From contig DBPR01000011.1 in NCBI GenBank assembly GCA_002305635.1, positions 7,000-70,999 of the forward strand: DNA of 64,000 nt, written 5' to 3'. Numbering within the stretch: position 1 is the first letter of the stretch; the number at the start of each line of letters is the position of its first letter. The DNA is from Anaerolineaceae bacterium UBA1415 (lineage in GTDB: Bacteria > Chloroflexota > Anaerolineae > Anaerolineales > Anaerolineaceae). The notes beneath the pieces are model-generated. The model worked only from the letters and a program-made list of their open reading frames with translations, made no database searches and was not told the origin of the DNA. The translations under genes and the position numbers were made by a program. Positions 1 through 11,800 of the stretch are shown here, piece after piece.

Positions 1-236
1 AGCCCGAACCAGTTTACACAGAACCCCAGCCGGTCTACCAACCCATCCCCCAGCCCGTGCCGCAGCGCCCACTGGCGCCCGAACCCACCCCCGAGTTTCG
101 GAAGAAAAAGCCCTGGTTCCTGAACTTTTTGCTGGTGCTGCTGATCATCCTGATCATCATCGGACTGGTGCTGGTCTTCATGCCCGAAAGCTGGTGGTGC
201 TTCCTTTCGTTCAACCGCCTGCCCGGCTGCTATTAA
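1..236 (+). CDS. C-terminal end of a proline-rich single-pass membrane protein (5' end outside window)
   Basis: Only the last 77 or so codons are visible, reading in frame from base 3 to a TAA at 234-236. The visible part starts with a Pro/Gln/Glu-rich stretch, then a short basic patch (RKKK), then one strongly hydrophobic helix rich in Leu, Ile and Val. It ends in a short aromatic tail with two Cys. The layout (disordered Pro-rich cytoplasmic part plus a C-terminal anchor) resembles the protein encoded at 19486-20043. Function is unknown. The reading frame is supported by absence of stops and by the terminator that follows. Confidence 0.6.
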   Translation, partial: PEPVYTEPQPVYQPIPQPVPQRPLAPEPTPEFRKKKPWFLNFLLVLLIILIIIGLVLVFMPESWWCFLSFNRLPGCY

Positions 237-260
237 TCCGTTAACAATTAAAATCAGATA

Positions 261-286
261 AGCCCGAAAATTCGGGCTTTTTTTGT
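261..286 (+). terminator. Rho-independent terminator after the first gene
   Basis: An AGCCCGAA / TTCGGGCT stem with a very short loop is followed by a run of seven T. It lies 25 bases after the stop codon at 236 and before the gyrA promoter, so it separates the two transcription units. Confidence 0.85.
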
Positions 287-300
287 CTCTAAACGCTTTT

Positions 301-330
301 TTGGCGCAATGAACCTTTTTAAGGTATAAT
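301..330 (+). promoter_or_regulatory. Predicted sigma-70-type promoter of gyrA
   Basis: TTGGCG at 301-306 and a perfect TATAAT at 325-330 are separated by 18 bases. The predicted transcript would have a leader of roughly 45 bases before the gyrA ATG at 384. Confidence 0.6.
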
Positions 331-383
331 TATCTGGTTGCAAAAAATCGAATTTAGTGCCATTTTTTGGCTGAAAGAAACTT

Positions 384-3038
<2,655 letters not shown>

Positions 3039-3792
3039 AGCCTAAGCTGCTCACCAGCTTCGTCGCGCACCGTCAGCGACCCATCAGGATTGACAAATTC
3101 AGGGCTGAAACAACCAGTTTCGCCCTGATAATGTTTAATTTCCACAAATTTGCCGACATAAGCAAGCTTCGCGTTCCAGTCATCCAAAAAGGCCTGACTG
3201 CTCAAAAGCTGGCGGCGCTGTTGAATAGTATATAGCAAACCCTCCAGCAGTGCCTGTTCGTCCACAGAGGCTTCACCTTCCGCCTCGAGGCTGGTGGCGG
3301 GCGCGCGCAGCTCTTCTGCCGCCTCGAAAGCCGCGTCAGTCAGATTGATGCCCATGCCGAGCACGACCGCTGCCGGTTCTGAGCCCTTCCACAATATTTC
3401 CGTCAGGATCCCGCAGACTTTTTTATTGTTCAACAGAACATCATTGGGCCATTTCAGCACGGCTTTAAGGGCGAAAGCCCTCTCCAGCAGATCGATCAGT
3501 GAAAGCGCGCCTAAAGCAGTGAACTTCCCCAGATGCTCCAGCTCCTCTTCTTTCAGCCGCATCAGGACTGTAAAAGTGAGTGCTGAGCTGGGCTGGTCAT
3601 ACCAAACCCGGTCTTCTCGTCCGCGGCCGGCAGTCTGATGCCCGGCCCAAATGACAAATTCGCCCTCGATCTCATCAGCCAGTTTCAGGCAGTCATCGTT
3701 GGTTGAGCCGGTTTCGTCCAAAACCAGAACTTCCCAGCCAGCCAGGTCGATCCATTTTCCATCCAAAAAGGGGTAGGTAAGGTCCATTTTCT

Positions 3793-5340
3793 TTACTCCG
3801 CGTGAATCGGCAAGGTAAAACAGATCCTTGCGCCATGTTGATAACTTTCGTCAACCCAAATCTGGCCCTGATGCGCCTTCACCACGGCTTTTGCCAGGTA
3901 AAGCCCCAAACCAGTGCCTTTGGTGAATTTCGAATCTTCGTCCGAACGATAAAAACGATCAAAGACAAAGGGAATGTCCTTGGGATCAAAACCTTTGCCC
4001 TGATCCGTGACACAAACCCGCACAAAATCACCCAGCGTCTCGCCAGAAATGCAGATCTCACCGGATTCGGTGTACTTCAAGGCGTTGGTGATCAGGTTTG
4101 AGATCAATTGCTCCACCCTGCCCTCATCCGCAACGATCAGAGGGAAGTTATCGGGAAACCTCGCCACAATTTTGTGATCCCGCAGCTGAGGATTGAAGCG
4201 TCGGATCTGATCCTGCACCAGAGCGATCAGGTCAAACTCCGATTTCTTCAAAACCACATCGCCCGACTGCAGCTTGGTCGCGGTCAGCAGGTCATCCACC
4301 ATCGCCGCCAGATGGTCAGCTTCATCCTCGATCACCTGCAGGCTTTCCTGAATCATCTCCGGTTCCCACTGCACGTCATCGCGCCGCAGCGTACTGGCAT
4401 AGCCCTTGATCAGGGCGATCGGCGTCTTTAGCTCATGGCTGATGGTCGAGATGAAGCTGGTCTTCATCTCTTCAGCTTCACGATAACGGGTGATGTCGCG
4501 CACGCTGGCGATGATATTCAGCAGCGCGCCCTCGCTGGAAAAAAGCGGCGCGTACCGGATCGAAACAGGCACCGCCTCCAGTCCACCCTGGCGCAGCAGA
4601 TCTCCCTCCTGGAACATCTCATTGGGCGGATAATACTGCCAGCTGCTCACATCCAGGGTTTGGAAGTCCAGCCCGCTGGGAGCGCCTTTCCAGCGGATCA
4701 CTTCGTCGTAATGCTTTCCCAGCAGATCGGTGATGGGGCAGTTGAGCAGACGCGTCAGCGCCTGGTTGGCGGAGATGACGCGCAATTCAGGGGAGAGGAT
4801 CAGAATGCCATCCGCCACCGAGGCCAGCAGGGCTGAAATGCGCATGTTTTGCTCACGCACCTGATTGTAAAGCGATGCGTTGCGCACGGCGATGGCGGCC
4901 TGATTGGCAAAATTGTTCAGGATGTTGTAATCGTTGGAAGTGAACGCGCCGCGATAATTGCGAAAAACGAAGATCTGACCGATAGTACGTCTTTGAACCT
5001 GCATGGTGATGCCAACCCCCGTAAGCATGCCCATGCTGATATCGCTTAGCATTTTGTTGATCTGCGGGATGTTCGCGCCGGATTCTGACTCATTTTCGGG
5101 CAGGTTCTGAAGCCAGCTCTCAAGATATTCCGCCAAAGCGGGCGCGATGCCCTTACTGACGGATAGATGCCAGCCCTTGCGCTCATCGGTCAGAGCGATA
5201 AAACCGGCATGCCCGGTCAGCATCTCAATGGAAATTTGCAAAATGCGTTCAAGCAGCGTCTTAAGATCGAGCTCTTCTGTCAGCGCCCGGGAAATTTCAA
5301 GCAAATATTCGCGCTGCCTAACGCGATAGTCGGGTAACAT
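3793..5340 (-). CDS. GAF-PAS sensor histidine kinase
   Basis: The 515-residue protein has no clear membrane segment, so it is probably cytosolic. Domains in order: GAF (about 25-155), PAS (about 165-285), HisKA with the phospho-acceptor His302 in SHELKTP, then HATPase_c with the G1-like DQGKGFD and the G2-like GTGLGLYLAK. The F box (DRFYR) is present. It should autophosphorylate on His302 and pass phosphate to a response regulator, but none is encoded next to it. The start has no Shine-Dalgarno sequence. On the minus strand an extended -10 (TGG CATAAT, 5347-5355) ends 6 bases before the ATG, so the mRNA is probably leaderless. The biotin ligase gene follows after 5 bases. Confidence 0.88.
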   Translation of the reverse strand: MLPDYRVRQREYLLEISRALTEELDLKTLLERILQISIEMLTGHAGFIALTDERKGWHLSVSKGIAPALAEYLESWLQNLPENESESGANIPQINKMLSDISMGMLTGVGITMQVQRRTIGQIFVFRNYRGAFTSNDYNILNNFANQAAIAVRNASLYNQVREQNMRISALLASVADGILILSPELRVISANQALTRLLNCPITDLLGKHYDEVIRWKGAPSGLDFQTLDVSSWQYYPPNEMFQEGDLLRQGGLEAVPVSIRYAPLFSSEGALLNIIASVRDITRYREAEEMKTSFISTISHELKTPIALIKGYASTLRRDDVQWEPEMIQESLQVIEDEADHLAAMVDDLLTATKLQSGDVVLKKSEFDLIALVQDQIRRFNPQLRDHKIVARFPDNFPLIVADEGRVEQLISNLITNALKYTESGEICISGETLGDFVRVCVTDQGKGFDPKDIPFVFDRFYRSDEDSKFTKGTGLGLYLAKAVVKAHQGQIWVDESYQHGARICFTLPIHAE

Positions 5341-5754
5341 GGATTAATTATGCCAGCTTATTGAAAAAATACCAACCTTTCGACGAGTATTTTAGGCAAT
5401 TGCATCCAAAGAGCCTGATCAAAGGTCCTAATAATTCATTGGTTTCTTTAAAGAATCTATTTCATTGCGGTAAAAGAAGTATGCACGCTGCTGCTGCCTG
5501 GTTGTCATCGTGAGGAGCTCTTTAGGGCTACGCCTGTGCCTGACAGGACGTATTCTGTCATTGCAATGACAGACTCTTAGTTGAACGCCATACCCTAACG
5601 GGCACTTTGTTTCAACCTACTACTACCCTATCCGTACATTGTTCGACAGCCCTATTCCTTATCGTACGACTCGCTGGCGGCGGCGGTACCCAGAGGGCAT
5701 CACCCCCCGCACCAACTTTGTTCGATTGTTAATATACCTGAAAAGCTTTTTGGC
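5341..5754. other. Intergenic region with degenerate palindromic repeats
   Basis: I see no gene in these 414 bases. They contain a perfect 20-base palindrome at 5554-5573 (two 10-base arms meeting at TTGCAA). Just upstream, GTCATCGTGAGGAGC resembles the GTCATTGCGAGGAGC repeats common between genes of many bacteria. A TACCCTAACGGGCAC motif lies at 5590-5604, and CCGTACATTGTTCGACAG near 5626 matches a second copy near 24179. GGTACCCAGAGGGCAT near 5687 is a further GGGTA/GGGCA-type motif. These are dispersed repeats, and the left end also holds the predicted kinase promoter. Confidence 0.55.
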
Positions 5755-6522
5755 TTATGGATAAGGGATTCCTCTGTTTTCAGGAGTTTCAAAAGGATAA
5801 GCGGACATGTTTGGGCTGGGGGTTGGTCCGGTGTCCGGCTGTGGTGGGTAGGTAGGCCGGGGAGTTGCGGTTGGGACGATGCTGGTCAGGTCATCAACAA
5901 AATTCAAAGCCAGAACATCGAAAAACAGAGGCTGGTCAGACCCTGTGGCGCTCAGTACAAGCCGGTTTCCGACCACTTCCTCGATCCTTAAGGCGCCAAT
6001 TTTTTGTGGTGAGGGCAGGAAAAGCAAAAATGTTTTTCCGGAAATTTCTGTTTGGACTGAAACGAAACCTTGCAAGGGGTCTTCCGTGTAATACCCGACC
6101 CGCACGGCCATACCCTCGCCATTCACCTTGCCGATCCAGCCATTGACAGGTCTCATATTGGAGGGAAGGCGACCTTGCCCCATGTCGTCTTGAATACCGT
6201 AGATCACTCTTGGGATAAGTTCCATACATCCGGGTGCTTGCAGATCTTCAAAACAGCCCAAAGCCTGGCGTGTCATGGAAAGTCCAAAGTCATAAGTGGC
6301 TAAATGTGAACGTTCTTCATAATTTGCTTGTTCAGTGCTTCTGGCGACCGGGTCAGTCATTTCAGCAATCTGCGTAGACCAGGCATAAAAATCCTCGTCC
6401 CGGCCGTGAATATAAAAATATGCTGGAAAATTCTGATCAGCTGAAGCATTAAAAATTATAATGGTAGCAGTAACAATAATTATTATTGTCGGAATAAACC
6501 AAAAGTTGAGTTTCTTTTTCAT
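5755..6522 (-). CDS. Membrane-anchored or secreted protein of unknown function
   Basis: I do not recognise this 255-residue protein. Residues 1-8 are basic (MKKK), followed by one long hydrophobic segment (about 9-27). This is either a signal anchor or an uncleaved signal, so most of the chain should be outside the cell. The central part has several Cys (CFEDLQAPGC) and no known motif. The last 40 residues are rich in Pro, Thr and Tyr (TPRPTYPPQP), a typical linker or cell-wall-associated tail. It starts one base after the stop of the upstream gene (6524-7669), so the two form an operon and probably work together. Confidence 0.65.
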   Translation of the reverse strand: MKKKLNFWFIPTIIIIVTATIIIFNASADQNFPAYFYIHGRDEDFYAWSTQIAEMTDPVARSTEQANYEERSHLATYDFGLSMTRQALGCFEDLQAPGCMELIPRVIYGIQDDMGQGRLPSNMRPVNGWIGKVNGEGMAVRVGYYTEDPLQGFVSVQTEISGKTFLLFLPSPQKIGALRIEEVVGNRLVLSATGSDQPLFFDVLALNFVDDLTSIVPTATPRPTYPPQPDTGPTPSPNMSAYPFETPENRGIPYP

Positions 6523-6523
6523 T

Positions 6524-7669
6524 TTATGGTGCTCCTTTGTACCATTTCATATCTGCGGCCCAGTTGAGTAAAGGATTCATGCGATACTCTCCTTTGACTA
6601 AATTGGAAAATTGTGAAAACCCTTGTTGCATCGTGTTATCCGTACCTGCACATGTGTTTGGATCACCTGTTTCTTCCCGAATCTGTTGACAAGCAGCTTC
6701 CTGTGTCATCACTCCGCTAAAGGATAATTTATCGTCAGAACTGTAAGAATAATAAGACCATAATCCGATTCGCCACCATTGTAACGCATTCTCCCCAAGT
6801 GTATTGTAGTTCATGGGAATTGAAAATGTTTTGGGGTAATGATTACTTATAAAGTTAATGTTTTCCTGACTCCAGCCATTATTGCACATGGCTGGTTGAA
6901 AATATCCGGAACCGGGATCTGGCTCCGGGTAATCGCTTGGGCAGCCATCTGCTGAACCAATAATGTACATTGCAGGAGGCGATGAAACACTGTTGTAACC
7001 ATCAAACCACAATTTTGTATCCAAAAAATTATTAAAACCAGGTTCAATATCATTACCAGCCACAGCCTCTGCCCGGCTATAACTGATGCCTTCCTCCCTC
7101 ATTGTTTGGTTTATTTCTTTAATCATGTTTGCCCACTCTTTTCCATGATTGTAAGCTATTGTTGAATAGGCATAATTATTGTGAGAATTATTAGTTCCGA
7201 CAGCAATATATAGTTTGTCTTTATTATTATTTGAGTTAAATCCTTGGGCAAGAAGAACTATCAATGATGAAATTTCATCCGTATTAAGGAATGTTAGATT
7301 TCCATCGTAGATGCGAGTTCCATAAGCACCATTAATATCCCTATAAATTAAACCAAAACTTAAATAAGTAAAAAAGGTATCTGGATGAGTGACACTCATA
7401 GCATAATTTCCAAGAGCCTGTCCAAGGTTGTAAAAACCAATAGTGGTTGTAATATAGTAGCTTCTTGTGTAAGTCGTAAATCTATCTGTAACTGATGAGG
7501 ATGTCGATGTTATTGGTAAGAAGTTTCTATAAACAAATTTAGATTCATCCGGTTGAGGAGTTAAATCCTGTTGAATAGAGGAATTGCCAGAACTGCTTTT
7601 TGGCATTGCAAAGACGATGATTGCAAGAATGATAAAAAACCTCAAAATGTATCTTCGTTTACACATCAT
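6524..7669 (-). CDS. Secreted protein of unknown function, AT-rich gene
   Basis: The 381-residue product begins with a short basic N-terminus and a hydrophobic signal segment (about 8-25), so it is exported. The mature part is rich in Tyr, Asn and Ser and holds motifs such as YIAVGTNNS and AGNDIEPGF, which could be strands of a TIM-barrel glycosidase-like fold, but no family is certain. A good Shine-Dalgarno (GAGG) and a TATAAT box on the minus strand (7701-7706) precede it. The gene is clearly more AT-rich than its neighbours, suggesting recent acquisition or relaxed selection. It is the first gene of a pair with 5755-6522. Confidence 0.65.
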   Translation of the reverse strand: MMCKRRYILRFFIILAIIVFAMPKSSSGNSSIQQDLTPQPDESKFVYRNFLPITSTSSSVTDRFTTYTRSYYITTTIGFYNLGQALGNYAMSVTHPDTFFTYLSFGLIYRDINGAYGTRIYDGNLTFLNTDEISSLIVLLAQGFNSNNNKDKLYIAVGTNNSHNNYAYSTIAYNHGKEWANMIKEINQTMREEGISYSRAEAVAGNDIEPGFNNFLDTKLWFDGYNSVSSPPAMYIIGSADGCPSDYPEPDPGSGYFQPAMCNNGWSQENINFISNHYPKTFSIPMNYNTLGENALQWWRIGLWSYYSYSSDDKLSFSGVMTQEAACQQIREETGDPNTCAGTDNTMQQGFSQFSNLVKGEYRMNPLLNWAADMKWYKGAP

Positions 7670-8080
7670 TATAATTACCTCGCTTTCCTTATTAATTATA
7701 ATTATAGTATAGCGCTTTTATTTCAAATTACAACGGAAATTACATAACAAATCTCTAAATAACTTAATGCATGGCCGAGTCGCCTAACTGTTGCTTTGAG
7801 TAAAGATGGGTTGAGCTCTTTCACCTTTATGGGGTAAACCAACCGCCATACAAGGATAAAATGAGATTCTTAGCCTATGGCACAGTACGATCTCCAAGCA
7901 GTGACAGATGTAGGTCCTGACGAAGTGCCCGTTAGTGGAATGAAGAGGGCGGGTTTTCCCCGCCCTCTTCATTCCGACGTTTCAAGATGTTTAATATGGA
8001 TTAAATGTGAACAGAAGGCTAATTGGTATAGATGTGCTTATTTCTATAGAAACAGCTTAATATAATAAACAACCACTATC
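7670..8080. other. Intergenic region, no gene seen
   Basis: The region separates the end of surE from the promoter of the AT-rich gene pair. Apart from the TATAAT of that pair (7701-7706, minus strand) and the long hairpin at 7937-7975, it holds a GTGCCCGTTAG motif at 7926-7936 like the dispersed repeats elsewhere. Short open frames here (about 60 codons) lack ribosome-binding sites. A small RNA ending at the hairpin is possible but not supported by any family I recognise. Confidence 0.5.
7937..7975. repeat. Perfect 17-bp inverted repeat (hairpin)
   Basis: Two 17-base arms beginning GGAATGAAGAGGGCGGG are exactly complementary around a five-base loop. Neither side has a T tract, so it is not a standard intrinsic terminator, although it lies about 105 bases downstream of surE on the minus strand and could end the secA-surE transcript or mark the 3' end of a small RNA. 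Confidence 0.7.
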
Positions 8081-8860
8081 TCACAAACGCAATTGTCCTG
8101 ACAAAGATTCCAATCTCTTGTAATCGGTCATGTCCATCTGCAAGGGGGTCACCGAGATATAGCCCTGTTTGATCGCGCCGTAGTCCGTTCCTTCTTCCTC
8201 GACTCCGGAAGGAGGTTCGCCGCCAATCCAGTAATAGGGCACGCCTCTCGGGTCAAGCCGTTTTTCAATGCGGTCGTGATACAAACGCACGCCCTGCCTG
8301 GTCAGCATAACTCCTTCGTAATCGCCTTCAGGGCGATAGGGAAGGTTGATATTCCAGATCGGGATTGGTTCCTGCCCATCCCACTGTTCAAACAATTGAA
8401 CGATGATCTTCGCTGCCGCTTTGGCCGCTTCGCGATAGTCCAGATATCCCTGATGATGCTCCGGCGCATCCAGCGAGACGGCGAAACTGGGTTTGCCGTT
8501 GATCGCGCCTTCCATGGCTGCCGTCACGGTCCCGGAATAGGTCACATCCAACCCGACATTGGCGTTAGGGTTGATGCCGGAAACGACCAGGTCAAACTCC
8601 TGCTCCAGCACGCCCATCAGCGCCAGCGCGACGCAGTCCGACGGCGCGCCGTCCGAGCACCAGGCCTGGCTGCCGTCTTCCAGACTGACCGGGCGCACCC
8701 GCATCGGGGTCCGCATCGTCTTCACGTGCCCGCAGGCCGACCAGTTATGATCTGGCGCCAGGACGGTGACCTGCGCGCCAGGGATCTCTCGCAGCGCCTC
8801 TGCCAGGGCAAACAAGCCCGGGGCGCTCACGCCGTCATCATTTGTTAGCAGTATCTTCAT
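8081..8860 (-). CDS. surE: 5'/3'-nucleotidase SurE
   Basis: A metal-dependent phosphatase that removes phosphate from nucleoside 5'- and 3'-monophosphates and is linked to stationary-phase survival. The 259-residue chain has the SurE signature at the N-terminus (LLTNDDG, with Asp8 and Asp9 as metal ligands), APDHNWSACG for the Ser/Asn ligands, and VSGINPNANVG near the middle. Length is normal for the family. The start lies one base after the secA stop, so it is co-transcribed with secA and probably translationally coupled. Confidence 0.93.
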   Translation of the reverse strand: MKILLTNDDGVSAPGLFALAEALREIPGAQVTVLAPDHNWSACGHVKTMRTPMRVRPVSLEDGSQAWCSDGAPSDCVALALMGVLEQEFDLVVSGINPNANVGLDVTYSGTVTAAMEGAINGKPSFAVSLDAPEHHQGYLDYREAAKAAAKIIVQLFEQWDGQEPIPIWNINLPYRPEGDYEGVMLTRQGVRLYHDRIEKRLDPRGVPYYWIGGEPPSGVEEEGTDYGAIKQGYISVTPLQMDMTDYKRLESLSGQLRL

Positions 8861-8861
8861 C

Positions 8862-11800
8862 TTAGTGTCTTCTTCGCTTCTTTGTTTTGCCAGATTTTCG
8901 GCTGGACATTGGTTTTTCTTCTTCCGGGGCGGCTGGTTTGCTGGGACGGTAGCGGAACATCATGCTGATCACGCCCTGCCGAACCTCGGAAAGCAGATCG
9001 GCAAACATCGTGCTGGCCTGACGTTTATACTGCACCAGCGGGTCGCGCTGCGCGTAAGATTCGAGCGTAATGGAAACGCGCAGGGCCTCCATTCTGGTCA
9101 GGTACTCCACCCAGGCTTCCGTGATCGTGCGCAGAAGCAGATCGCGGTAAATGCGGTTTTGTGTCAAACCGCCCATGATCGGAGCGAGTCTTTCTTCCAG
9201 TCCCTCCTCCAACCCGGACACAGGTTGAGCCGCGACCTCTTCCCAGCGCGTCCTGCCAAGTTCCGCTTCCAAAGCTTTGCGGTTGGCCTCAGGCGACATT
9301 CCCAGGTTCATTTCATTCAGTTTCAGATGGTTCCACTCATGCGCGCCCAAAATTTCAGCCAGTTTGCTTTCCGCTCCGTTCAGGTGTTCCAGAACGCGCT
9401 GGCTGATCTTTTCAGCGTCACCTTCCAGTTCCGCTGCCATTGAAAAGAGATAATTCAGGCGCTGATGGGTGCGCAGCTGCATTCGGTGCGATTTCTCATC
9501 AAACCCGATCCGTTTGCCCTGCGTGGTCAGCTGCAAAAGCGCCAGCAAGGCGTCGTCATCCTCGACCGCTTCTACCAGCAATTCCTGATTGGCCTCCAGG
9601 TCGCGTCTGACTTCCTGCCCTTCGCCAAAAAGCCGTTCCATGCGGCGGTTCTGTGAGTTGCTGATCTGCTCGTTGATCTGAGCTTTCAGTTCATCCCAGG
9701 GCAGCACCGCCAGATCGCTGGGCTTGAGCTGCCATTTTTCCCCGACCCGACGTTCAAGCGTCAGGAGCAGGCGCCTCGCGATGCCAAGCGTGAGGCCGGC
9801 GCGCAGCGCCTCTTTGAGGGAAGCCTTCAGGCTGTGCGGATCATCCTGCAGGGCCTGTATTTCGCGCCCACTCAGGCGCACCGGCGTGCCAATGATCGCG
9901 CTCAGCTCCTGCTGATAATCATGCGTTTCGCCGGAGTCCAGGGAATCAAGATAAGCATCCAGCGTATCTTCCCGTTCCGCCATCTGATTCTTCAGGCTTT
10001 GCTCAAAATGATCGAACAAAGTGTCCGCGCCTTGCTGTACATGCTCGTCTTCCAACCTGACCGCTCTTTCGGCTTCCTTTAAGACTGCCGCCCGCAATCC
10101 TTCCTTGTTGTCTTCATCGGCAAGTTTGTCGATCACCATCTGGAAAGTGAAGGAGGGGTAAACGCCAAATTCGGTATTGACGCTCGGCTGAATTTCTTCC
10201 AGATACGCCAGCAGCTTCCAGGGACTTTCAGGATCGGCAAGGCTGTTTTCAACGCGGTTCTGCAGCTCGATCTGCAGCATCTCGTTGACATCTTCGTGCA
10301 AATTTTCTTTGGTGAAGATCTTGTTGCGTTCCTCGTAGATGCGGTTTCTCTGCGTGTTGAGCACATCGTCATATTCCAGAAGATGCTTGCGCACATCAAA
10401 GTTTGCGCCTTCAACCCTGGTTTGTGCCTGCTCAACCAGCTTGTTGACCATATTCATTTCAATGGGCATATTTTCATCGATATTGAAGCGCGAAAGCAGA
10501 TTTTCCATCTGCTGACCGCCGAACATGCGCATCAGCTCATCGTCCAGCGCCAGATAAAAGCGGGAGGAGCCCGGGTCGCCCTGACGCCCGGCACGCCCGC
10601 GCAGCTGGTTGTCGATACGGCGCGCCTCATGCCGCTCCGAGCCGATCACATGCAAGCCGCCCAACTGCAGTACCAGCGCCATGTCTTCCATATAGTTCAC
10701 AAAGCGATCCAGGCTCTGCTGATCCTCTTCTTCCAGTTCCGCGTCCAAAGCTTTCACGGCTTCCAGGCGTTCGGGCATGGTCATGTTGTAAGGATCGCTT
10801 TTGGTGTTTCTTGCCAGTATCTGATTGACCTTTGAAAGCAAAGCCTCGTTCAATTCACCGCCCAGTTTAATATCAACGCCACGACCCGCCATGTTGGTGG
10901 CGATCGTTACCGCCCCAAAGGCTCCCGCTCCGGCGATGATCAGCGATTCTTCAGTATGCTTGCGGGCGTTCAAAACCTGATGCGGCACCCCACCGTCAAA
11001 AAGCGGCTGCAGGCGTGCCCAATCGCCTTCTTCCAGGTTTAGAAACTCCAAAAGTGTCTGGCGATTGCTTTCATCATTCAGGTCCATGCTCGTCATGCCC
11101 AGTTCGCGCCCCTGTCGGCGCAGTTCTGCCATGCGCAGCTGATCCAAAGGCTGGTTCAAGGGAGCCAGTTCCGGCGAATCAACGAAATCTTCTTCTTTCT
11201 TATTATTCTTTCTGAACCAGGCCTTACGGATGAGATTCACCTGCAAAAGTCGGCGGATCTGCTCAGGCGCCAGACGCTCCGAGAGCCTCTCCGAGCTTTC
11301 CACCGAGGTGGTGCCGACCAATTGCGGCCGACCAATGACATGGTAGCGGATGATCTCAAGCACGATCGCGCGCAGCTTGCCTTCTGTCGTCCGATAGATC
11401 ACATCCGGGTAATCCTTGCGCTTGTAAAAGAGCGCTGTTTGCTTGGGATCATCGGAGGAATAGTAATAGGTGTACTTGTAGCCTTCTTCGTCTTTGGCTT
11501 CTTCAGATTTCAAACCGGAATCGTTTCGTTCCGCCTTATATTCAAGGTTGGGTGGGATCGCCAGCACATCCAGCCCATAAATGCGATAAAACTCTTCCTG
11601 TTCGGTCAAAGCCGTACCGGTCATGCCTGCCAGTTTCTTATACATGCGGAAGTAATTCTGGATCGTGATGGTGGCGTGGGTAATATTTTCCGCCTGAACC
11701 TTGACGCCTTCTTTGGCTTCCACCGCCTGGTGCAAACCATCCGACCATCTTCGCCCGGGCATCATGCGGCCGGTGAATTCGTCCACAATAATGACCTCAC

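Noticed and set aside
7772..7975. Possible 6S or other structured RNA ending at the 7937-7975 hairpin
   Set aside because: I could not find the closing stem or any conserved core of a known RNA family, and there is no T tract. Kept only as a hairpin.
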